Assembly: GCF_963576675.1 (NCBI RefSeq)
Contig: NC_088915.1
Location: forward strand, 90,343,501-90,407,500
Direction: 5' to 3'
DNA: 64,000 nucleotides
From: Euphorbia lathyris
Taxonomy: Eukaryota; Streptophyta; Magnoliopsida; Malpighiales; Euphorbiaceae
Positions within the stretch are counted from its first letter, which is position 1; each line of letters begins with the position of its first letter. Shown here piece after piece: positions 23,301-33,447 of this stretch. The position numbers were made by a program, and so were the translations under genes. Below the pieces are notes generated by a model that was not told where the DNA came from, did no database searches, and saw nothing but the letters and a program-made list of their open reading frames with translations.

Positions 23301-24346
23301 TCAATTATTTGCATTTTTTGTCTTCATAATATGCTTCACAGTATCCAAAATTCGCCAATAGTCATAGAAAGTTGAAGATTGTTGTCCCTCTAAACCAGGA
23401 CGAGTAACTCGATTGCTGCTTGAAAGATTGTTACATGGACTTCCACCGATTATCAGATCGAATCCTCCAAATAATTGAATAAATTCCTCTAATTTAGCTT
23501 CTCATAAATTTTGGACATCTTCTAAATGTATCAAATTCCCAGTCTGCTTGGTTTCTTCCCACCAGGACTTCACTATGTTTCTGTTGGCTTCCAACTTCTC
23601 CACTGACACTACATTATTCAGTTTAATACCCACACGGTGAAGAGCAACTTCTGCCCCTCATATTCCTGAGAATAGAGACAACACATTCATGCCTTCTGGA
23701 AACAAGCCTTTCAGTACTGATAGATGGTATGCAACTGTATCAATCTGAAAAAACTATCAATTTAAAAACCATATATTAGATTGGAGAACAAGTGGAATGC
23801 TAGGGGTAAATGACACCCTTAGACGGTTTAGCAAAGCCTTAAATAATAAAAACCTATTTGAAAATGCATAAATCTTACCTGAAATGAGTTGGCAAGTGAT
23901 TTGTATCTAACAATCCGATTCATGCCACCCCCTCTTGTGTGGTTTTGAGGAAAACCAAGAATGAGTTCTATCTCATCAGGCTGAAGCTGTGCAACTTTGT
24001 TCTTTCCAATCCATAGGAGGTTGTATTTTCTGCACTGCTCAAGAACAGATTTCTAGACACTCAAAGGAGGTTCCCCTTCATAACCCCCAACAGTTTCACC
24101 AATTTTGTCCGTCAATTTCGCGCTCCGGATAACTATTTTCAGGTAATTTAATTTCGTTCTCGTGTCCCATGAAGGCCACCATTTCTTTGTCATTGGTAGT
24201 GCTTCATGTATGGTTAGTGGAGGACTTGGAAAAATGGGAAACCTGCCATGAATAGAAAGATTGTGAATATATCTCTCTAGTTCTATAGCTGTAAGCAAGC
24301 CTTAAAGTCCTCATCCTCCTCCTCCTCCTCCTCGAGAAACTACCAT
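23301..24346 (-). pseudogene. DRM2-like: DRM-type DNA methyltransferase pseudogene (right arm)
   Basis: This is the inverted partner of the plus-strand copy at 22086-23084, with the same exon-intron-exon plan. It retains features the other arm has lost: SWWEETKQ with both Trp codons, the segment NLIHLEDVQ that is deleted there, and the catalytic Pro-Cys (GGSPCNNL). It has its own lesions: stops and frameshift in the Gly-rich start, a TAG replacing Gln in SVQKS (near 24053), and another stop after DVQNL. UBA domains are also absent. A TATA-like TATATATAA lies about 145 bp upstream of the ATG. Since neither arm is a simple copy of the other's damaged state, both have decayed after the duplication. 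Confidence 0.8.
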
Positions 24347-24484
24347 TGTAATTGGACAAAACAGAAATGAGAGCTCAGAGAATATCGCCGGAAAGAGAAT
24401 GAGAAGAGAGCTCAGATCAAAAGGTCGTTCCTCTGAATTTTGAATTTTGCTGTTACAGAAAATCGCAAAAAAGAGAATGAGAAG

Positions 24485-24500
24485 AGAGTTTATATATAGG
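24485..24500 (-). promoter_or_regulatory. TATA-like box upstream of the right DRM arm
   Basis: CCTATATATAAACTC reads on the minus strand about 145 bp before the ATG of the right-arm pseudogene. It is followed by a duplicated pyrimidine-rich leader (TCTCTTCTCATTCTCTTT, twice). A transcript starting here would cross the right arm, the spacer and the antisense of the left arm. Its activity is unproven. Confidence 0.4.
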
Positions 24501-26010
24501 TGAAGGAAAGAAGGGAGAGCGAGAGAATTTATTCAAAGGGGTATTTTTGAATTGGGTAAATTACAATATTAACCTTGTAACTTCAATTCTTAAATTAGGA
24601 AAATTAACATATTTACCCTGTTTGAATTAGGAAATTAACATATTTAAAAATTATTTACATCTTTTGAAAAACAATATTTACATGAGTCAAACCAAAAAAT
24701 CATCAGTTTCCATATTTAAAAATTATTTACATCTTTAAAAAAAATATTTCCATATTTAAACGAAGTCAAACTAAAAAATCATCATTTTCAATATATTTTA
24801 AGGACTATATTTATAAATTAAAAGTTTATGATATATTTTTTTAAAGTTAGAATTTATAAATTGTAATGTAAAATTAATAAATTAAGGTATAATATACATT
24901 ATTTATTTTGTAATATATAATAAATAATGATATATTTAGAATTAAATTTTATGATATTATGTAATTATAATTTTTATAAATAATGTGAGTTTCATGCAAT
25001 CAATTTAAAGAATTATTGGTAAATGTTCGGAAATCAAATTTTATATAAACATTAATGGTTTAATATATTATTCGTGTTCCTAACTTGTCCCTGTAGCCCC
25101 TCAATTTTCATAAAATAATTCTGTTACCATAACGATTTAACAGTTTAAAAATCTGTTTTAATCACCATAAATGATAGCCAAGAAGACCAAATTGTCAAAT
25201 AGAGCTAAATCATTAAAGACCATTTTGATTTAATGATAAACATAAAGGGATAAGGTGAAATATCTAATGTATAAAATGTTACAATTTTACCCAAATGTTA
25301 GCAAGTTGGGTCAATTTCACACATCATAAAACACAGATATTGTGTTCCTCTTATTCTGCACCAATTGCATAACCATTTTTTCTATAAAAAAAAAAATCAT
25401 ATTTCTTGTTATTTAATTAGTAATAGAATTGAAGATTAATATTTTTTGTTCATTTTGAAGTCATTTCGGTGTTGTTTGGTTAGGATAAAGTGAATTTTGG
25501 GTGAGAGAAATATTCAGAAATGGTGATTTTGAAAATAAAAAATGGGTTTCATAGTAAATGTTGTTCTAATTTTAATTATTTAATGTTTCTATTTTGAGAT
25601 CGTCAACAATGATTTTAAGGTGTTAGTTAAAGTTTAATGATCATAATATTAAAAATGTAGTATTGACTGGTTTTTATATTACGTTTTGAAGTTTAGTGTT
25701 AATACCGTGAAAATGAGTAAATTTATTGGTCATTGGTGTAACTCACACATGAATTAAGGATAAAAAAAAAGGCAAACAACATCTTGAAGTCCCTTATTTG
25801 AATTTTTTTATTCATTAAAACACTAATTTTTTATTTAGATACATTAAGTTTGTGTTTTTTTTTTGTAATATTAAGTTACTGTTTGTCAAATTAATTCAAT
25901 AAAAAAATGTTATTTATTTCCTCTGTATTTGGAATTTATAACTCGAAATAAGGTTTTTACAAATTTTCTATAACCACATTACACATATTAAAGTCTGTTT
26001 TTCGGAACTG
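24501..26010. other. AT-rich DNA with MITE relics
   Basis: No gene is present. A relic of the 7294 family lies at about 25245-25390 (ATGTTACAATTTTACCC, TTGGGTCAATTTCA). A relic of the 6442 family lies at 25480-25750, ending GGTCATTGGTGTAACTCAC. The remainder (24560-25040) is simple A/T-rich sequence. Confidence 0.45.
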
Positions 26011-26274
26011 GTGCAGGAAGTACGAGACAGACACGTTGGGTCCAGCCTGGTGTGGGAGCTGTCAAATGCAACAGCTATGCTGCTGTTTTTTCAGGAAGAC
26101 AGCGCCTGCGGTACTAGGGCACTGTTGCGGAGTTTAGATGGATCCTTCATGGCCTGTCGGAGCACTTTATTACTGTATATTGCTGAGGTTTGCGTCATTG
26201 AAGCACTAGCACTCTGTTTCTTTTTCTACTCCCGACTGGTTGCAGGAGACTCTTTATCATTATTCGTTTATTGA
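26011..26274 (+). pseudogene. Decayed RNase H-like (RVT_3) fragment
   Basis: Translated in two frames, this island resembles the RNase H-like domain of plant retroelement-derived proteins. One frame gives W.QPGVGAVKCNSYAAVF, matching the usual start with Tyr for Asp. Another gives LRSLDGSFMACRSTLL, IEALAL and DSLSLFVY, matching the middle. Frameshifts and stops make it non-functional. It has higher GC than its flanks. It could be a 5'-truncated LINE tail or a stand-alone RNase H-like gene relic. Confidence 0.55.
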
Positions 26275-26725
26275 TTAATTGAATTCATTCATTTCCAAAA
26301 AGAAAAAGAAAAATATGAACACATCTAAATAACACTATGTTAGCCGAATCTTATATTTGAAGCTGACCTTTATGGTAATCAGGAGTTTAATGTGACGTAA
26401 AATAATAAGAAAAGATTAGGTGCTTAATGCATAAAAAAAAATAAAAATTAAGAGTCTTAAGATGCTTTTTTTTTAAGTACCTTTTAAATTGACCGATAAT
26501 TCATTTTAGTCTAAAATTGAAGTTTATGTATCAATTCAGTTATAAAGTTGGAAATATTTGATATATATGTTTTAAGTATTAAAAAATATATATTTAAACA
26601 AATTTATTAAGTAATGAAAAATTCAAAACGAATTTGATACCTAAAATTTATGGATTATATATGTGAATTACAGACATCAGTTCAAACATTTAATTAGGTA
26701 ATTGCACGTCCAAATCTATGGGTTA
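26275..26725. other. AT-rich, nothing recognised
   Basis: No gene or repeat boundary is seen. Confidence 0.4.
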
Positions 26726-27282
26726 AATGCATCATTGGTCACTGAATTTATATGGTTGTCTCAAAATAGTCACCCAACTTCAATTTGTCTCAATAAAATC
26801 ACTTAATTTTGACTTTTATCTCAATTAGGTCACTCCGTCGATTTTAGTAGTTAAAAAACATCGGAATGATGACATAAGTGATACGTCAATATGAGACAAC
26901 TCATATTTCTAACCGAAATGGCACATGATATTCATATATGTGTCATCTGGCTATCACGTGTCAATTATTTTTATGAAAAAAAACTAAAATTTAGTTTTTT
27001 TCATAAAAATACCCGACATGTACCCTATCATATTTCGTTTAAGAATATGTCCAAACTTCCAAAATGGACCAATGTTCTCTAAAGGCTACCAGTGTAGAAC
27101 AATATGTAATCTTGGAGATTCCTACTTCTTTCATATCCAAATGGAGGCAAGAAGGATACTCCCATTTTCACCTTGGGGCAGTACGTATTATTTTGACGTA
27201 TCACTTATGTCATTAATTTGATTTTTTTAACCACTAAAATCGACGGAGTGACCTAATTGAGACAAAACTCAATTAGTTTAAA

Positions 27283-28511
27283 GGGAAAAGTACAAAAATA
27301 AACCTTGTGGTTTGTCCCATTTTCGAACTGCACCCATGTGGTTTAAAAGTTTGCAAAGTGGTACCATGTATTTCATTCCGTTAGCAAACATAGGCATTTC
27401 TATCTAACGGTGTTAAAAATGCTGAGGGGGCAGTCAAAGTCAAAAAGTCTGAAGGGTAATTTTGTCATTTCAAATACTTTATATTTTAAAATTTTAAAAA
27501 ATCCTCCAATTCCAAATTGACACCTCATACTCCTCTTCTTCTTCTTCTTCACTGTCGTCTTCTTCCTCGCTCCACAAACCCAATCTATCTCGCCGATTGT
27601 TTAAGGAACAAGAGGAATCCGAATTTCACGGTTCTATCCTTGTGGGACTCGCGAATGCAAGTAGCTGCCGATCTAGCTGACGGACTTGATTATGTTCACA
27701 ACAAAACAGGTTTGTATTTAACTCTTGTCCACAACCATATCAAGAGCAGTAGTATTATCATTACAGAGCCAGATCTCAGCGCCAAATTATGTCATTTTGG
27801 CACAGCACAATTATGTGGGGAAGCTCCTGAGAATGAGGTCGGAGAGAAGAAGAAGAAGAAGAAGAAGAGCGTGTTGAATGAAATCAGAGAAATAAGCGAG
27901 GAAGACGGAGACGAATTACAAGGTAAAGAAGATAGATCGAAAGAATTGAAGAGATCTAATAGCGGAAGTATGCAATTCGAAGGCGTGAGAGGCTATATGT
28001 CGCCGGAATTTCAAGCCAGTGGAATCCCTACGCAGAAATCAGACGTGTATGCTTTCGGTGTGGTTATATTAGAATTATTGTCTGGTGAGGAGCCATTCAA
28101 ATACAAATACAGTAAAAGCAGAGAAGATTTCACACGAACTTCATTAATAGCGACAGCAAAAGCGGTGATAGACGGTGGCGTTGTTGAGGATGGGGAAGGA
28201 AGAGAAGGACGAGATGGAAGGCTGAGGAGGTGGATAGATAGGAGCATGGTCGGAAAAGAGTAGGATCTCTGACCAGATTTCAGTCTCCTTAGCACCGAGA
28301 TGATGAGTTGGAAAAAGTATTTGAAATGACAAAATTATCTTTCAGACTTTTTGACTTTGACTGCCACCTCAGTATTTTTAATACCGTTAAATAAAAATGT
28401 CTATGTTTGCTAACGGAATGAAATACATGGTATCACTTTGCAAACTTTTAAACCACATGGGTGGAGTTCGAAAATAGGCAAAACCACAAGGTTTATTTTT
28501 GTACTTTTCCC
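27283..28511 (+). mobile_element. Pack-MULE carrying a kinase gene fragment
   Basis: Terminal inverted repeats of about 200 bp start GGGAAAAGTACAAAAATAAA. A perfect 9-bp TSD, TAGTTTAAA, is at 27274-27282 and 28512-28520. The 1229-bp element has no transposase. Nearly all sequence between the TIRs (about 27500-28300) is a GC-richer host gene fragment on the plus strand. Long TIRs, a 9-bp TSD and captured gene sequence together define a Pack-MULE. Confidence 0.85.
27517..28263 (+). pseudogene. Captured receptor-like pseudokinase fragment
   Basis: The open frame encodes the C-lobe of a plant receptor-like kinase. Kinship starts near 27575 (YLADCLRNKRNPNFTVLSLW), then SRMQVAADLADGLDYVHN, and a degenerate catalytic loop LVHNHIKSSSI where HRD would be, lacking the catalytic Asp. 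The DFG equivalent is CHFG. A charged Lys/Glu insert follows (27840-27960), then GVRGYMSPEFQASGIPTQKS and DVYAFGVVILELLSGEEPFK. It matches a pseudokinase family often labelled LysM-receptor-like; I am not sure of the subfamily. The N-lobe is missing and the end is cut in a Gly/Arg-rich tail (WIDRSMVGKE). The first ~20 residues come from the element. With TIR-borne transcription a 248-residue protein is possible, so it is either a dead fragment or a chimeric gene. Confidence 0.7.
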
Positions 28512-28520
28512 TAGTTTAAA

Positions 28521-28820
28521 TTTAACCATAATACCAGAAAATGTAAAGTTGAGTGACATTTATATTACGTTTTAAAATTTAGTGGTAATACGAGAGTGAA
28601 ACTGAGGAGGTGTCTACACCGCATAATCTTGTTTTACATTTGATTTTCTAAAGGGTTTTATTAATGTTTGATGTCTCTAGAGCCACTGAACACATGCATG
28701 ATTAAATCTCGGATCCATGCTCACCTCGCCAATGATAATTTGTATGATTTTAAACACTCATGACTTCTCTAATCATAAGAAGACTCTCAGTAACAAATCA
28801 CAAACATATGGCGGAATGTG

Positions 28821-28859
<39 letters not shown>

Positions 28860-29499
28860 TGATCACATGCATCTTAATGAGCATGTAGAATCACCGTTAG
28901 ATCTAGGCTTATAAGAATCCTAAGGTGGAGATTTAAATATTAATCTCAAATTCTATTATTGAATTACAAAAAACATGAAACCCTTTTTTTTGAACGAGTT
29001 GATATGTAATTGGTGTAAAATAAGGAATAAAAATATATGTGTTTTATAATAGTGTCTGAAATTTACCCAAATTATGAACGTTAGATGTAAAATTGCTTTT
29101 TGCTACAAATATTAGAAGTAAAATTGCATCATTTTAGACCTTAGATGTAAAATTACTCCTGACCCAAAACGCTATGGGTATTTTTACACCTTAACCCTAT
29201 TAAATATAAATAAATATATAACTACATATATATTATTTTCATTCTCTTTCCTCTTCTCTTGTTCAAACACTTTTTATATATTGCGGGTTTGTCAATTCTT
29301 GGGCTATGGGTGCTCACCTCGCCCAAGTTCTGTCTCGTCCCAATTTCTATAAAAAAAAAAATACATATACTATTTTCATACATTTATTGATAATCGAAAT
29401 AAAAAAGAAATATTTATGATTTTCAGTTTAAAAATATGAAAATATATACTAATTTTCTAGGATATTAATGGTTCAAAATTTTGTCCGAACTTCGTCAAT
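28521..29499. other. Intergenic DNA with MITE relic and (AT)n
   Basis: A perfect AT microsatellite lies at about 28823-28855. A relic of the 7294 MITE family occupies about 28970-29200 (TTGGTGTAAAATAAGGAATAAAAAT ... GGGTATTTTTACACCTTAACCC). The rest is AT-rich without gene signals. Confidence 0.5.
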
Positions 29500-30416
29500 A
29501 AATCTATCAAAATTTTGTCAACTACGTCAATAAATCCATTCTTTCTTCATCTCTTTTGTCGGAATCTAACATTGAAGAATCACAAAATTAGTGCTCTGAT
29601 TCTGAAAACAACAACAATTTGCAGAACCTGCTTAGAAATGAAGACGAAGATGATGAACTCAGGAGGATAATTCAAGTTGCTTGTGAGATGATAGATGAAA
29701 AATCCTTAGAACAAGGCTTTAATAAACGCACATTGATGTCTCATTTACGCCACCACGGCTTTGATGTTGGTTAGTTTCTTTCTTCCTCATAATTCTAAGA
29801 ATTCCATATACCTTGGTATTTGACACCGGAGTAGTCTCAAATGTATCAATTTGTGAGGGTGAATTTGTATGCATACATTATTATGTTTGAGGCTCATATT
29901 ATACATATTCATGTTACACATCTTTGGAAATCGTGGTTGGCAAAATTCGGGAAGAATCCGCCAGGAGAATACGAATATATAGATGTGAATATTAATGAGA
30001 ATTGCTTTATTATTGAAATTAATTTAGCAACTCAATTCGAAATAGCTCGTCCTACAACAGCTTACATAACATTACTCAATCATTTTCCTAAAATATTTGT
30101 TGGAAAGCCTGAAAAGTTGAAGCAAATAGTCAGATTAATGTGTAGTGAAGTAAGATTGTCGATGAAACAAATGAAATTGCATGTGCCGTCGTGGATGAAA
30201 AACGGATACATGGAGGCCAAGTGGTTTGTTCCTTATAAACGCACAATCAATGAAATATCAGTTAAAGTTAAAGCATTTTTTGATGCTGGAAAACGTTGGA
30301 TTGGGATAGAGGCTTTCCATGTTAAGGGTTATAATTGTCGACGTGACTATTTGGTTGCTAAAGTTGGTTATTTGACAGCTGAACTTAATGGCGACGAAAC
30401 GGATCTTAAATTATAG
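29500..30416 (+). pseudogene. DUF506 (PDDEXK-like) family gene, two exons, probably broken
   Basis: This encodes a member of the plant DUF506 family (PDDEXK-like nuclease fold, role largely unknown). Exon 1 (about 29500-29769) is acidic (NEDEDDELRR) and ends TLMSHLRHHGFDVG before a donor GTTAGT at 29770. Exon 2 (about 29885-30416) carries the family core: GEYEYIDVNINENCFIIEI, QFEIARPTTAY, FPKIFVGKPEKLKQIVRLMC, LHVPSWMKNGYMEAKW and PYKRT. Exon 2 is fully open. In exon 1 an in-frame TAG near 29588 follows ESNIEESQN, and no convincing start codon precedes it, so I call it a pseudogene. If translation starts downstream, a shorter protein is conceivable. The acceptor before exon 2 is uncertain; TTTGAG at 29885-29890 is the best fit. 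Confidence 0.7.
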
Positions 30417-30902
30417 ATAAATATTTATTAAATTGGTAGATATTTCCTTTGGATTTTGGATTTTGGATCCTTGGCTATTTTTTTTTTTTTAATACTTGTC
30501 AGTTTTAGTTTTATGTGTATTTTGATATTCGATTCGGTTTTACCAAGAAAATATACACAAACTGAACCGCACCGAATTAAAAATATTCTACATTTTATAT
30601 ATATATATATATGAGCATCAGTTTTAGCAGCGGCAGGTGGACTACTACACATATCTACTAAACAAAACCGCCGAGCAACTTCGTTAAATGTAACATCGAG
30701 GGAGCACTATTCCCGGTAGAGGCGTCGAGTGGTATAAGTGATGTACTTAGGAGCTCGGATGGTGCCGGAGACCTGTAAAATAACATTTTCTATTAACGAG
30801 CAAGGAATACAAATGGTATGGTTGGCTTGATAAAATTTTAAAATTGCTTTTCACTATAGAAGGGTGGAAAACACAAAGTTCGCCACCCAATTAGAAATCT
30901 AG
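30417..30902. other. Intergenic; a GC-richer island at 30620-30780
   Basis: 30620-30780 is noticeably less AT-rich (CAGCGGCAGG, CGGTAGAGGCGTCGAG) and reads as a possible exon on the minus strand after an acceptor TTTTACAG near 30775. I recognise no family. A short (TA)n lies near 30597-30611. Confidence 0.3.
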
Positions 30903-31139
30903 CTACAATAAAACCTCTATATAGGAATACTCAATATAGGAATAACCTCTATTTTGTTATAAAAAAACTCAGTCCCAACTTGGTAATAACCTCTATTACC
31001 AACCTCTATTTTGTTATAAAAAAACTCAGTCCGAACTTGGTAATAACCTCTATTACCAAACTCTATTTAGTAATAACCTCCCAATTGTTATACAAATAGT
31101 CCGTCCCAAATGTATTCCTTTATAGAGCTTTTACTGTAA
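30903..31139. mobile_element. MITE with CTACAATAAAACCTCTATATA ends and internal tandem copy
   Basis: The inverted ends (CTACAATAAAACCTCTATAT / its near complement TATAGAGCTTTTACTGTA) resemble a widespread plant MITE terminus. Inside, about 60 bp (ACCTCTATTTTGTTATAAAA AAACTCAGTCC...) is repeated in tandem at about 30952-31065. No TSD was found. Confidence 0.55.
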
Positions 31140-33447
31140 CAGACTTTGATTCCTAATCATAATCTCACATTTTTTCAGCAACCGATCAACGATTAAAAAA
31201 AGCTAGAAACTAAACACGAGGTATAAGGTGCAATTTTACTTCTAATGTTCGCAGCTAAGAGCAATTTTACTAATAATGTTGATAAGTTGGGTCGATTTCA
31301 GACATTATTATAAAATACATATATTTCGTTTTTTACTCTCCACCAATCTATAGATTCCCTGAGGTAAATGTACTTAACCTCCCTTTCCGTCATTATGACC
31401 ATTGTCCTATCCTGGTAAAGTCGGTTAAAGGCATTAGGCTTAAAGGAAACAGACCTTTCAGGTATCTTGTTGCTTGGGATTCTCATCCTGAGTTTAAGAA
31501 CTTTGTCAAAGATAATTAGCTTCCTCACTCTGATGTTCTCCGTGCTGCTGAGGGGTTCAGGAGGAATGTGGAAGGGTGGAATAAAAACATCTTTGGCCAC
31601 ATTATCAGAAGGAAGAACAATCTGTTGAGAAGGATGGAAGGCACTCAACGTTGTTTGGAGATCCGTCCACAATCTTAACTGTCATCTCAGATCCCTTCAA
31701 AACGAGTTGGAGGCTGTTCTTAGACAGGAAGAGCTTCTTTGGTTCCAGAAATCTTGGAAGGCTTGGATTAAGGATGGGGATCGGAATACCAGGTTCTTCC
31801 ACCTTTCTACGATTATCAGGAGACAGAGAAACATGATCGATGCAATTAAAGATTCCAATGGTGTTTGGATTTTTGAGGAAGAAGATATCCGGCGGGCTAC
31901 CCTCGAGTTCTACAAAGACCTCTTTAAAGAGGATGTAGTGGACTTAATGGGTGCCCACTCTGGGATTTCCTTTCCTAGATTAGGGGAGGAAGTTATTAAG
32001 GAAGCTTTCCAGCCTGTTGACCTGAAAGAAATCGATCGGGCTTTCTCTAGTATCGGCTCCACTAAGGCTCCGGGGATCGATGGTATTCCTGCTAGTTTCT
32101 ATCAGAAACACTGGGACGTTGTGAAAGAGGGTATTTACAACTTTGTGTTAGGTGTTTTTGGTGGTTCCACTAATATTAGGCTGGTTAATAAGACCCTCCT
32201 AGTTCTGATCCCGAAAGTTGATAAGCCTTCCTCATTTCTTCAGATGAGGCCTATCAGTCTTTACAATGTGCTTTATAAAGCTATCACTAAGATTGTGGCT
32301 AATAGAATCTGGCGTATCCTCCCGGATATTATTAGCCAGAATCAAGGGAGTTTTGTTCCAGGCAGGCAAATGATGGATAATGTCGTTATTGCCCAGGAGA
32401 TGGTCCATTCCATGAAGATAAAGAAAGGTAGGAAATGGATTGTGGCTCTCAAGCTGGACTTAGAGAAAGCCTATGATCGATTGAACTTGAGCTTTCTTCT
32501 GGATAGTCTGCTCAAAGCTGGTATCCCTGAAAACTGGAGGAAGTTAATTGAGAACTGCATTTCTTCTCCTACTTTCCAGGTTATGATTAATGGAGATATG
32601 TCAGATGAGTTTTCCCCCTCCAGGGGAATTCGCCAAGGTGATCCGATGAGTCCCTTCCTGTTTGTTATTGCTATGGAAAGATTGTCTCACCTGATCCAGG
32701 AGGCGGTTAGCAAGGGTCTACTCCACCCCGTTTCCATCAATAAACATTGCCCTCCTATCACCCACTTATTCTTTGCTGATGATGTGATGCTTTTCGCTGA
32801 AGGATCAGAGGATCAAATTAGTATGGTGATGGATATCCTTAATTGCTTCTGTATCGCGTCTGGCCAGAAGATTAATATCCAGAAGTCTCGGATGCTTTGC
32901 TCTAAAAACATGAATATTAGCTTGAGCATAAGACTTAGCAATCTCTCCGTATTCCCCTTACTCAGTCCTTGGGTAAGTATCTTGGGGTTCCTCTTCTTAG
33001 TGACAGAGTCTCTAAAGCTTCTTTTAAAGATACTCTGCATAAAGCCAACGGTTTGTGTGCTAGTTGGAAAGCCAATTCCCTTTCGCTTGCCGATCGACTT
33101 ACCTTAATCCAGTCTGTCAATTATGCGGCTCCAAACCATATTACGCAAGTCTGTAGGCTCCCTGAGCCGGTTCTCAAAGATCTTGATAAAATCAACCGGC
33201 GTTTCCTTTGGGGAGATTCTGGGAGTGGGAGGAAGGTTCACCTGGTTCCTTGGAAGGAGGTCTGCCAACCGAAGAGCAAGGGGGGCCTTGGCATCAGGCA
33301 AGCAAGAGATAACAACAAGGTCCTCTTGATGAAGCTTCTCTGGAGAATGTGGCAATGTCATTCCTCTCTTTGGGTTCGTCTTCTCTGTGGTAAGTATCGG
33401 AAAGATAAAGTTTTTGGTGGCCCTAAGGAGAAAGTTGTCAATTGTTC

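Larger units (their letters stand above)
21976..24418. repeat. DRM-derived inverted repeat, arms about 1.15 kb, spacer 144 bp
   Basis: The left arm (21976-23120) and right arm (23265-24418) are inverted copies of a DRM methyltransferase gene 3' half including one intron, about 96% identical over the 290 bp I compared. The spacer is 23121-23264. Both arms include leader sequence (GAGCTCTCTTCTCATTCTC), coding region, stop codon and about 35 bp of 3' flank. The right arm continues outward into a plausible promoter, while the left arm abuts a tandem array. This suggests the right copy is the older one and the left its inverted duplicate. Confidence 0.85.
26726..28600. mobile_element. Older TIR element hosting the Pack-MULE
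   Basis: The left arm (TCAATTAGGTCACTCCGTCGATTTTAGTAGTT and GATGACATAAGTGATACGTCA, 26815-26890) is mirrored near 27190-27265 (TGACGTATCACTTATGTCA, AAAATCGACGGAGTGACC). The outer parts (GGTCACTGAATTT, about 26738) have only a weak partner after 28520 (AAAGTTGAGTGAC). Boundaries are therefore approximate. The Pack-MULE at 27283-28511 interrupts its right arm. Confidence 0.5.

Noticed and set aside
30620..30780. GC-richer island as an exon of the DUF506 gene
   Set aside because: It lies after the DUF506 stop codon, its possible exon reading is on the opposite strand, and no family is recognised.
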